Of a DNA stretch of 64,000 nucleotides, positions 34,577-42,063 are shown one piece after another (positions within the stretch are counted from its first letter, which is position 1; each line of letters begins with the position of its first letter). This DNA is from Streptomyces sp. NBC_01231 (GTDB lineage Bacteria; Actinomycetota; Actinomycetes; Streptomycetales; Streptomycetaceae). The notes beneath the pieces are model-generated. The model was not told where the DNA came from, ran no database searches, and saw only the letters and a list, made by a program, of their open reading frames with translations. A program made the translations under genes and the position numbers. The DNA lies in contig CP108521.1 of NCBI GenBank assembly GCA_035999765.1, forward strand, positions 7,626,001 to 7,690,000, given 5' to 3'.

Positions 34577-35593
34577 GTGAACGGCGACTGGCTCATACGC
34601 GGCCGTGACGGCCGGCTCAGCGTGTATCTGCCCGCGGATGACGCCGTCCTGTGCCGGGCCGAGCGCGGCCCGGACGGCCCGTGGGACGCTCCCCGCCGGG
34701 TGGGCGGCGACCAGCGGCTGCAGCCCGTGCTCGCGGTCGGGCAGGGCGGCGACGGCTACGCCCATCTGGCCGCCTGGCGGACCGTCAAGCCCGGTCAGTC
34801 GGCCCTGGTGCACTCGACGCACTTCCGGCCCCGCCTCGCGGCCCTCGACTGGAGTCCGATCGGGCACCCCGACAAGGCGGGCGAGCGCACCGGCGTGCCC
34901 GCCGTCGCGGTCGACGCCCAGGGCCGCGCCCATGTCTTCGTCCGCAACAAGGGCGGCGGGGTGAGCATGGTCGCGCAGAAGGAGAAGGGCGGCTGGAACC
35001 CCTGGCGCGACCTCAAGGGGCGTGACACGCAGGACGAGTTGGCGGCGGTGACGGGGGAGTCCGGACGCGTCGAGCTGTACGCGGCCACGTCCGGCGGGAT
35101 GTCGCACTGGCGTCAGGAGGAGGCGGGCGCCCAGCCGGTTCTGGGGGAGACGATCGAGATCCCGGTCCGTCCCGGCACCCTGCGCGCCCTGGCCACCTCC
35201 CCGGACAGCAGCACGCTCTTCTTCACGGACGTCTCCGGTGACCTGTGCGCCTGGCGTCCCGGCGCCAAGCCCGTCACCCTGCTGGCCTCCGCCGGTCCCG
35301 GCCCGGTCGCCGCCGTGCGCTGCGAACTCGACGGCCATGACTGCACGTTGCTCGCCCAGCGTTCCGCGAGCGGCCGGGTCGCCTTCGCCGCGTACCCCAC
35401 CGAGCAGGAGTCGGCCGGCGCCTGGTGGACCGAGTCGGGGCCCCAACTCCCCCTGGACTCCGAGGTGTCGCTGGCCGTGGACGAGGACGACCGGGTGGTC
35501 GCGGCCACCCTCTCCCCGTCCACCGGACACCTGTTGCTGACCCGGCGCAAGGACGAGCCGGGGCTGGCCCTGGAGGCCTGGCGCCCCGTCTGA
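34577..35593 (+). CDS. Hypothetical protein, beta-propeller-like
   Basis: This 338-residue soluble protein has no clear signal peptide or membrane segment. It is built of repeated beta-rich units with motifs such as GDWLIRGRDGRLSVYLP, AVDAQGRAHVFVRNKGGGVSM and SVAVDEDDRVVAATLSPSTGHLLLT. Tryptophans recur at unit edges (PWDAP, WNPWRDL, SHW, CAWRPG). This looks like a six- or seven-bladed propeller or fucolectin-like fold, but no function can be assigned. GTG 34577 has only a weak GAG-rich site upstream. It precedes the polysaccharide locus by 278 bp; a functional link is unproven. Confidence 0.65.
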   Translation: MNGDWLIRGRDGRLSVYLPADDAVLCRAERGPDGPWDAPRRVGGDQRLQPVLAVGQGGDGYAHLAAWRTVKPGQSALVHSTHFRPRLAALDWSPIGHPDKAGERTGVPAVAVDAQGRAHVFVRNKGGGVSMVAQKEKGGWNPWRDLKGRDTQDELAAVTGESGRVELYAATSGGMSHWRQEEAGAQPVLGETIEIPVRPGTLRALATSPDSSTLFFTDVSGDLCAWRPGAKPVTLLASAGPGPVAAVRCELDGHDCTLLAQRSASGRVAFAAYPTEQESAGAWWTESGPQLPLDSEVSLAVDEDDRVVAATLSPSTGHLLLTRRKDEPGLALEAWRPV

Positions 35594-35871
35594 AGTCCCC
35601 GGCCCCGAGGGCGGCGTGACGTCCCGTCACCTGACGCCGGTACCTGGCACAGGGACCTGACGCGGAAAGCTGATGCGTCAGAGACCTGGGACACATGAAA
35701 CGCACAGAGGGTTGTACGGACGTGCGCGTGACAAGGGCAACGTCAAGAATCTGTGGGTAAAGCGTGAAAATCCTTGTTAGCCTCCCTGCGTTTGTTCGAT
35801 TTCTATCGGGAGACCGACGTATCACCGGCAGCCGACCGAGAGGTCGGTGCAACGGGGTTGGGAATGTTGTT
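35594..35871. other. Leader/promoter region of the polysaccharide locus
   Basis: No gene is seen. A 7-bp stem (CTGACGC / GCGTCAG, 35657-35681) lies 64 bp past the previous stop and may be its weak terminator. The stretch 35740-35830 is AT-rich for this genome and is the likely promoter area. An in-frame upstream start at 35764 exists but has no good ribosome site. Confidence 0.45.
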
Positions 35872-37143
35872 GTGAGCAGATCCTCCACGGTGGATCTTGT
35901 CGTTGTCGGACTCGGTTACGTGGGGCTGCCGCTGGCCCGCTCCGCCGCCGGCGCGGGCCTGAAGGTGATCGGTCTCGACCGCAGCCGGCGTGTGGTCGAC
36001 CAACTGAACGCCGGCCGTTCACATGTGGACGACATCACCGACTCCGAGGTCGGCGCGATGCTCGATCAGGGTTTCCAGGCGGTCGACCGGGCCGAGGTCA
36101 TCGCCGATGCCGCCGCCGTCGTCGTCTGCGTCCCCACCCCGCTCACCGACCACGGCGCCCCCGACCTCGGCGCGGTGCACGCCGCCGTGGACGACATCGC
36201 CGCCCACCTCAGGCCCGGCACGCTCGTGGTGCTGGAGTCGACGACGTACCCGGGCACCACCGACGAGGTCGTCCGCCCCCGTCTGGAGGCCGGTGGCCTG
36301 CGCGTCGGCACCGACTTCCACCTCGCCTTCTCCCCGGAGCGCATCGACCCGGGCAACGCCTCCTTCGGCCTGGAGAACACGCCCAAGGTCGTCGGCGGCA
36401 TCACCGCCGACTGCACCAAGGCCGCCCGCGCCCTGTACGAGCGCTTCGTGCACCGCGTCGTCGAGGCCAAGGGCACTCGCGAGGCCGAGATGGCCAAGCT
36501 GCTGGAGAACACCTACCGGCACGTCAACATCGCGCTCGTCAACGAGATGTCGATGTTCTGCCGCGAGATCGGCGTCGACCTGTGGGACGCGATCAACTGC
36601 GCCTCCACCAAGCCGTTCGGCTTCGCACCGTTCTACCCGGGTCCGGGCGTCGGCGGCCACTGCATCCCGATCGACCCCAACTACCTGTCGTACAAGGTGC
36701 GTTCGCTCGGCATCCCGTTCCGGTTCGTGGAGCTGGCGCAGGAGATCAACCAGCGCATGCCCGTGCATGTGGTCAACCGTGCCGCCGACCTGCTCAACGA
36801 CCAGGGCAAGGCCGTCCGCGGTGCCCGTGTGCTGTTACTCGGCGTGACCTACAAGCCGGACATCTCCGACCAGCGGGAGAGCCCGGCCCTCGCGGTGGCG
36901 GAGAACCTCCTCGCGCGCGGGGCCGAACTCGTCTACTTCGACCCGCGTGTCGAGGACTGGGAGGTCGCCGGCCGGCGCGTCGAGCGGGTGGACGACTACC
37001 TTGCCGAGGCCGCGTCCGCCGACCTCACCGTCCTTCTCCAGCCGCATCGCGAGATCGACCTCGCCGAACTCGCCGACCGTGCAAGGGCGTTGTTCGACAC
37101 CCGGGGCAAGTCCGCCGACCACCCTCGGGTGGTCAAGCTGTGA
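35872..37143 (+). CDS. Nucleotide-sugar 6-dehydrogenase (UDP-GlcNAc/WbpA-TviB-like)
   Basis: This 423-residue NAD-dependent enzyme oxidises carbon 6 of a UDP-sugar to a uronic acid. The Rossmann start VVGLGYVGLPLA is at residues 11-22. The catalytic block is YPGPGVGGHCIPIDPNYL with Cys264, preceded by ENTYRHVNIALVNEMSMFC and TKPFGF. That pattern is typical of WbpA/TviB UDP-N-acetylglucosamine dehydrogenases, whereas UDP-glucose dehydrogenases show GGSCFPKD. It probably makes a UDP-HexNAc uronate, although UDP-glucose cannot be excluded. Codon 322 (36835-36837) is TTA, so the gene should need the bldA tRNA. It overlaps the glycosyltransferase gene by 4 bp and is probably its precursor supplier. 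The GTG start has a weak ribosome site. Confidence 0.9.
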   Translation: MSRSSTVDLVVVGLGYVGLPLARSAAGAGLKVIGLDRSRRVVDQLNAGRSHVDDITDSEVGAMLDQGFQAVDRAEVIADAAAVVVCVPTPLTDHGAPDLGAVHAAVDDIAAHLRPGTLVVLESTTYPGTTDEVVRPRLEAGGLRVGTDFHLAFSPERIDPGNASFGLENTPKVVGGITADCTKAARALYERFVHRVVEAKGTREAEMAKLLENTYRHVNIALVNEMSMFCREIGVDLWDAINCASTKPFGFAPFYPGPGVGGHCIPIDPNYLSYKVRSLGIPFRFVELAQEINQRMPVHVVNRAADLLNDQGKAVRGARVLLLGVTYKPDISDQRESPALAVAENLLARGAELVYFDPRVEDWEVAGRRVERVDDYLAEAASADLTVLLQPHREIDLAELADRARALFDTRGKSADHPRVVKL

Positions 37144-38882
37144 CGTCCGAAGACCCGTACATAGCCGGAGCCGTCGACTCCGGTGGCGAGCGAGGGCACC
37201 GCAAACGCCGGCACCTGAAGGTCTCGTACATCGTCTTCCTCGGCCTCGCCGCGCTGATCGCCACCCGGCTGGACGCGGGCTCCCTGCACCTGTACTCGCT
37301 GGGCGCCATGAGTCTGTTGGCCCTGAAGATGTTCGGTGCCCTCTTCTACCGTCCGGCGAAGGCCGGGCGGGAGGAACTGGAGTACCTGGAGGACGCCTGG
37401 GTCACCGCGGTCATTCCGATCTACAACGAGGACCCGGTGATGTTCGAGCAGGGCATGCGCAGTCTCCTCGCGCAGAGCCGGCTGCCCAACGAGATCCACA
37501 TCATCGACGACGCCAGCGCCAGCGACTCCGGCATCCGGACGGCGAAGAAGATCCGCCGCGAGTTCGAGGCCAAGGGCGTCAAGTACACGGTCAGCGTGCA
37601 GCCCGAGAACAAGGGCAAGCGCGAGGCCCTCGCCCTGGGGTTCCAGGCCGCGCCCTACTCGGACATCTTCCTCTGCGTCGACTCGGACACCGTGCTGTCC
37701 CGGGACACCGTCCGTGAGTTGCTGCTGCCGCTGGCCGACGAGAAGATCATGGCCTCCACCGGCATGGTGCTGGCGCTCAACCATGACAGCAACATCTTCA
37801 CGCGCCTGCAGGACCTGCGCTACGGCAACTCCTTCCTCTTCGAACGGGCCGCGTACTCGCGCCTGAAGTCGGTCCTGTGCTGCTGCGGCGCGCTCTCCGC
37901 CTACCGCGGCACGCTGGTGCGCAAGTACCTCGACGACTTCCTCAACCAGCAGTTCCTGGGGAAGCCGGCCGTCTTCGGCGACGACCGCCGCATGACCAAC
38001 TACTGCCTGATGGAGGGCCAGGTCGTCTTCCAGGAGACCGCCGTGGGCTACACGGCCGTCCCCGAGAAGCTGCCGCACTTCCTGCGCCAGCAGGTCCGCT
38101 GGAACAAGTCCTTCTTCCGCGAGTCCCTGTGGGCCTTCCGCAACCAGAAGAAGTACCGGCCCGCCTTCTGGCTGACCTGCATGGAACTGGCGCTGTGGCT
38201 GGTCTTCGGCTCGGCGATGTTCTACTCGATGGTCATCCTGCCCATCATGAAGCCCGCCCAGTTCGTCAACCACATCGGTGACTACCTGGTCTTCATGGTG
38301 CTCATGGGCTACCTCCGCAATGTGCGCTACCTCGACTTCCCGCGCCGCGGCATGGGCTTCGTCAAACGGTTCGGCATGTTCCTGCTCGCGCCGATCTACG
38401 GCGTGATCCAGCTGACGCTGCTCACCCCGTTGCGCTTCTACGCCCTCTTCACCCTGCACAAGGGCAGTTGGGGCACCCGCCAGGGCGGCGTCGAGGTGTC
38501 CGTGGCCGGCGACCACGAGGCCGACGTGACGGAGATCTTCGAGGAAGAGGACCCGTACTCGGACAAGAAGGTCACCGAGACGCTCCAGTTGATGCGCCTC
38601 GAAGGCGTGGCCCTGCGCACCCGGCCCCGCCCCTCCGACGGCATCCCCAGCCAGCCGCAGCCGCTGCCCGGGTACGACGAGCAGCACGCGCACGTCCCCC
38701 AGCAGCCCGTCACCTGGGGGACACCGGAACCGGCCGGCCGGCAGCAGTGGCAGGGCGGCGGACAGCACGACCCGTACCAGCAGGGGTACGACCCCCAGCA
38801 CCAGAGCGCCCAGCACCAGGGCGGCTACCCGGACCCGTCCTGGCAGCAGGGCGACGGCCAGGGGCACGGACCGGGCTGGTAG
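37140..38882 (+). CDS. Processive GT2 polysaccharide synthase (hyaluronan-synthase-like)
   Basis: This 580-residue membrane glycosyltransferase starts at a GTG overlapping the dehydrogenase stop. Two N-terminal helices (about 28-70) precede a GT2 domain with VIPIYNED (91-98), the metal motif DSD (181-183), GDDR with the acceptor Asp (280-283) and QQVRWNKSFFRES (317-329), the Q(Q/R)xRW motif of processive synthases in nearly the form found in hyaluronan synthases. C-terminal helices at about 341-440 would form the export channel. Residues 500-580 are a Gln/Gly/His/Pro/Tyr-rich, probably disordered cytoplasmic tail absent from class I hyaluronan synthases. With the upstream dehydrogenase it would make a uronic-acid-containing chain. 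The exact sugars are inference. Confidence 0.88.
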   Translation: MTSEDPYIAGAVDSGGERGHRKRRHLKVSYIVFLGLAALIATRLDAGSLHLYSLGAMSLLALKMFGALFYRPAKAGREELEYLEDAWVTAVIPIYNEDPVMFEQGMRSLLAQSRLPNEIHIIDDASASDSGIRTAKKIRREFEAKGVKYTVSVQPENKGKREALALGFQAAPYSDIFLCVDSDTVLSRDTVRELLLPLADEKIMASTGMVLALNHDSNIFTRLQDLRYGNSFLFERAAYSRLKSVLCCCGALSAYRGTLVRKYLDDFLNQQFLGKPAVFGDDRRMTNYCLMEGQVVFQETAVGYTAVPEKLPHFLRQQVRWNKSFFRESLWAFRNQKKYRPAFWLTCMELALWLVFGSAMFYSMVILPIMKPAQFVNHIGDYLVFMVLMGYLRNVRYLDFPRRGMGFVKRFGMFLLAPIYGVIQLTLLTPLRFYALFTLHKGSWGTRQGGVEVSVAGDHEADVTEIFEEEDPYSDKKVTETLQLMRLEGVALRTRPRPSDGIPSQPQPLPGYDEQHAHVPQQPVTWGTPEPAGRQQWQGGGQHDPYQQGYDPQHQSAQHQGGYPDPSWQQGDGQGHGPGW

Positions 38883-38938
38883 GCCCGGGACGGGCCCTCT
38901 CCAGGGCTTCGAGACGGGCCTCTCCAGGGCTCGGTGAA

Positions 38939-38980
38939 CGCAAAAGAGGGGGCGGCCACGTGGCCGCCCCCTCTTTTGCG
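38939..38980. terminator. 42-bp perfect palindrome, bidirectional terminator
   Basis: The 42 bases are an unbroken perfect palindrome centred on CAC/GTG, with AAAAGAGG on the left and CCTCTTTT on the right of each strand. It therefore forms a long hairpin followed by a T-run in both directions. It sits between the convergent glycosyltransferase and deacetylase genes and should end both operons. Confidence 0.9.
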
Positions 38981-38990
38981 TTGCCGGGCC

Positions 38991-40454
38991 TCACGTGTAG
39001 GAGGCCATCGCCTCCTCGACCGTGAGCACCGGGATGCCCCGGTCCTTGATCGCCTGCATCAGCGTGGTGAGACCGGCCTTGCCGATCTCCGTGCTGCTCG
39101 CCGGGGCGCCCTCGACGATCCTGTGGAGGCACAGGATGAGCCAGTCACCGTTGTTCGCGCATCGGTCGAGCTTGCCGCCCGCGCCCGTCACCTTCGACAG
39201 GGCCGTGCCGCCGATGCCCGTGCCGTCGTTGATGCCCGTCAGCGCCTTCAGGCGGTACGGCATGGCCGGGGCGAAGGACTCGATCGTCTCGGAGACGATC
39301 GACCGGGCCGTGGTGAAGTGCCGGCTCGCGATCTGGTCCACCGGAACGCCGTCCGTCGTCTTCTCGAACGACCCGTGCGGATAGGCGAAATGCTCGCTGG
39401 AGAAGCCGTTGCCCACCAGCCACTCGCGCAGCTTCCGGAAGTCCTCGTCCGCCTGTTCCGCGGTGAGCTTGGGGTAGCTGGCGGTGTGCGTGGCGTTCGC
39501 GTAGGAGTGCCCGGCCATCTCCCAGCCCGAGAAGTCCTGCATGGAACGCATCTGATTGACCGTCAGAAAGCTGCCGGTACCGATCGCGTCGGCGATGTTG
39601 TAGACCGTGCCCGGGAAGCCGAACTGGTCCATCGCCGGACGGGCCAGGTCGTGGATCGACTTGTGGGAGTCGTCGAAGGTGAGGGAGACGACGCCCTTCG
39701 GGAACACCGAGGCGGTGTCCGGTATCAGCTCGACGGCCTGCAGCCGGTAGGTCACCGGCCCGCCCGCGTTGTCGTACACGGCGAACGACATGTCGGTGAA
39801 GCCGGTTTTGGTGGACGGTGTGCCCGAGGCGGAGATCGAGTACGTTCCGGCCGCGCCGGCGACGTCGGCCCACTGCAGGTGGACGGTCACCCACTCCCCG
39901 GACTGCACGTAGTTGGCCGATGTCGTCGAATGGGCGTGGAAGGTCCAGGAGAAGTAGTTCGCGAGCGAGCCGCTGCCCAGGTAGAAGACCAGCTTGGACA
40001 GGTTGGCCACGTCGTCGACCCGGAAGACGAGCCTGATCATCTTGCCGGTCAGGTTCTGCGCCGTCATACCGGTCCTGCGGACGTACGACTGCTTGCCGGT
40101 GCCGTTGGTGGTGACCCGCACCGACTGCGTCCCGCGCACGAAGCCCGACGTGTCGTTCGCCTCGGCCGACGCGGTGCCCGCGCCCGCCGGAGTCCAGCCG
40201 TGGGAGGCCTGGAACTGCTGGGACCAGGTGGCCCGGCGGTACTTGGGGCGGCGCCCTGACGGGGCGTAGGCCGGAGGCGTGGTGAGGCCTCCGATGGCCG
40301 CCTCGGCGGCCGTGGCAGCCGCGGGCTGGGCCGCATGGGCGCCCAGCCACGCACCACCTCCGCCCGCCAGGGCGACACCTCCCGTGCCCCCCATGAGCAG
40401 TGCGGCACGCCGGCTCAGTGAGCGGACCGAGGTCCGGGAATGCTCCTTGCTCAA
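38991..40454 (-). CDS. Tat-exported polysaccharide deacetylase (CE4/NodB-like)
   Basis: This 487-residue protein starts at a TTG that overlaps the upstream stop (TTGA) and lies 6 bp after AGGAG; no other start keeps the signal peptide. SLSRRAALLMGG followed by a Gly/Ala-rich stretch is a twin-arginine signal (about 1-50). A beta-sandwich module (about 75-245) with many Thr/Ser/Trp residues precedes a NodB deacetylase domain with SLTFDDSHKS (Asp261, Asp262), GHSYANATH (His316, His323) and AYPHGS. The usual HxxxH metal pair is HxxxN here, with His323 three residues later, so metal binding may differ. It probably modifies the polymer made by the convergent synthase, but a cell-wall target is possible. 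Confidence 0.88.
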   Translation of the reverse strand: MSKEHSRTSVRSLSRRAALLMGGTGGVALAGGGGAWLGAHAAQPAAATAAEAAIGGLTTPPAYAPSGRRPKYRRATWSQQFQASHGWTPAGAGTASAEANDTSGFVRGTQSVRVTTNGTGKQSYVRRTGMTAQNLTGKMIRLVFRVDDVANLSKLVFYLGSGSLANYFSWTFHAHSTTSANYVQSGEWVTVHLQWADVAGAAGTYSISASGTPSTKTGFTDMSFAVYDNAGGPVTYRLQAVELIPDTASVFPKGVVSLTFDDSHKSIHDLARPAMDQFGFPGTVYNIADAIGTGSFLTVNQMRSMQDFSGWEMAGHSYANATHTASYPKLTAEQADEDFRKLREWLVGNGFSSEHFAYPHGSFEKTTDGVPVDQIASRHFTTARSIVSETIESFAPAMPYRLKALTGINDGTGIGGTALSKVTGAGGKLDRCANNGDWLILCLHRIVEGAPASSTEIGKAGLTTLMQAIKDRGIPVLTVEEAMASYT

Positions 40455-41899
40455 CGATTCTCCTGAACGGTGTCGAAGTAGTTCATGCCGTTGTCGCTGT
40501 ACTCCTTGACCGCCGCGTCGACCTGCTGGGCGGAGAGCACGTCCTCGGCGTTGTAGTACAGCCAGTCGACCTGCATGTCCCAGGCGCGGTCGCCCTTGAA
40601 CGGCAGGTCGACGAACCAGTGGTTGAAGTTGATCGACATGCCGGCGCGCGGAGCGTACTTGCCGCTGCTGGAGAAGAGTTTCCTGTCGTCCATCCGGTAC
40701 GTCACCACGTCGTCCTCGACCGTGATCATCATCGTGTGCCAGCCGGCCAGGCTCTTGTTGGTGGTTCTGTAGACGCGGTCGTTCTGCTCGTGGTCGTACC
40801 AGGACACGGTGTCGAGCTTCGGACCGAGCCGGCCCCAACCGCCGTTCGGCATGTACTCGTTGTCGAGCTCGCTGTACGTCTTTCCGCTGCCGCCGATGGT
40901 GTAGAAGGTCTGGTTGACGTGGTCGCCGCCCTTGCCCTCGGCCGGATCGTCGCTGAAGTGGACCCGGGCGGCGTAGGTTCCGTCGCGGAACTCACGCCTC
41001 GCGGTGCCGAGGCTGGCCTGTGAGGTGCCGGACGTGGTGCCGTCGGTGGCCGCGCGCAGGTTCAGCACCTGACCGTCGCCCAGCGCGTCCTTCTCGGCGG
41101 GGAAGGTGACCCCGTCGGCCGACCAGGTGTCGTCGATGCCCGGTCCGCCCTTGCTGCTGCGGACCAGCCAGCCGTGCTTGAACAGCGCGGGGTCCTTGGC
41201 GCCGACGTAGGCGAAGTTGTCGAACAGCACCCCGGGCGGGGCGGCCGGCAGGGGGGCGGGCGCGGTGGCGGCCTTGGCCGACGCGCCCTTCTCACCGCCG
41301 CCGTCCGGCTCGTCACCCCAGGCGAGGACACCCCGCTTGTAGGCGGTGACCGTCTTCGACTCCTTGTACGTGGTCTTCTCCGCGTCGAAGGACCGGTCGT
41401 TGGACTGCGTCAGCTTCTTGTGGTCGGCGCGGTACAACTGGACGTCGATGCCCTTGCTGTTGGCGCCCGACTTCAGCGTGCCCGCGTCCTCGGTGAACCG
41501 CAGCTCCAGGTAGTGGTCGGCGTCCGCGGTGGGGTCGTCGAGCTTCGTCACGGTCCCGGCGATGTTCGAGCAACCCACGGCGGCCTGGACGCAGTTGTAG
41601 GCGTACCCGGAGCCCGCGTCCGTGTCGGCGTCCGCGGTGAAGTAGTACCGCAGCGTCAGATCGGTGAGCGGAAGCGGCTTCTTCGCGTCGTTGAACACCT
41701 CGAGCGACGGCTTGGCCGCCGCGGCGGTGGCCGGGGTGTCGGTGCGGTACCGGACGACGAGCTCCGGCGGATCGGGGTTCGCCGCCTTCCACACGGGATA
41801 CAGCGCGGTGGCACCTGCGGCGACCACACAGACCAGGAGGAGCAGCCTGATCTTGGGCCATAACCGTCGTCGGGGCGGGCGGCGGCGGGTGGACGCCAC
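40451..41899 (-). CDS. Membrane-anchored or secreted CBM3-GH16 protein
   Basis: This 482-residue protein has GTG 41899 placed 5 bp after GAAGGAG. A basic N-terminus and one hydrophobic segment (about 15-35) form a signal anchor or signal peptide. Residues about 62-200 match a family 3 carbohydrate-binding module (SLEVFNDAKKPLPLTDLTLRYYFTAD, HYLELRFTEDAGTL, TQSNDRSFD, GVLAWGDEP). An Ala/Pro linker leads to a jelly-roll domain with ELDNE (344-348), the ExDxE catalytic motif of GH16, whose first and last Glu are nucleophile and acid/base. It would bind and cleave or remodel a beta-glucan-like chain outside the cell. Codon 13 (41861-41863) is TTA. It is translationally coupled to the deacetylase. 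Confidence 0.85.
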   Translation of the reverse strand: MASTRRRPPRRRLWPKIRLLLLVCVVAAGATALYPVWKAANPDPPELVVRYRTDTPATAAAAKPSLEVFNDAKKPLPLTDLTLRYYFTADADTDAGSGYAYNCVQAAVGCSNIAGTVTKLDDPTADADHYLELRFTEDAGTLKSGANSKGIDVQLYRADHKKLTQSNDRSFDAEKTTYKESKTVTAYKRGVLAWGDEPDGGGEKGASAKAATAPAPLPAAPPGVLFDNFAYVGAKDPALFKHGWLVRSSKGGPGIDDTWSADGVTFPAEKDALGDGQVLNLRAATDGTTSGTSQASLGTARREFRDGTYAARVHFSDDPAEGKGGDHVNQTFYTIGGSGKTYSELDNEYMPNGGWGRLGPKLDTVSWYDHEQNDRVYRTTNKSLAGWHTMMITVEDDVVTYRMDDRKLFSSSGKYAPRAGMSINFNHWFVDLPFKGDRAWDMQVDWLYYNAEDVLSAQQVDAAVKEYSDNGMNYFDTVQENR

Positions 41900-42004
41900 G
41901 AGTACTCCTTCGCACGGCACTGAGCGGTTAGTGGGTCGAAACCGTCAGCACAATGTAAACAACTGGTCGGATTATGTGAGGATCCTATCCGTCGGGGCAT
42001 GTCA

Positions 42005-42052
42005 AAGGGGGGCGGAACGCATGGATCGTTACCATGCGCCCCACCCCCCTCA
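42005..42052 (-). terminator. Terminator of the fadA-fadB operon
   Basis: CGCATGG (42018-42024) pairs with CCATGCG (42032-42038), and outer G6CGG and CCCCACCCCCC arms extend the stem. On the minus strand it follows the fadB stop by about 12 bp and leads into a short T-run. Confidence 0.75.
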
Positions 42053-42063
42053 GGGGTATCGCG

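Noticed and set aside
35764..35871. N-terminal extension of the nucleotide-sugar dehydrogenase
   Set aside because: The extra 36 residues show no homology, and the Rossmann motif is normally close to the start. GTG 35872 gives a standard protein.
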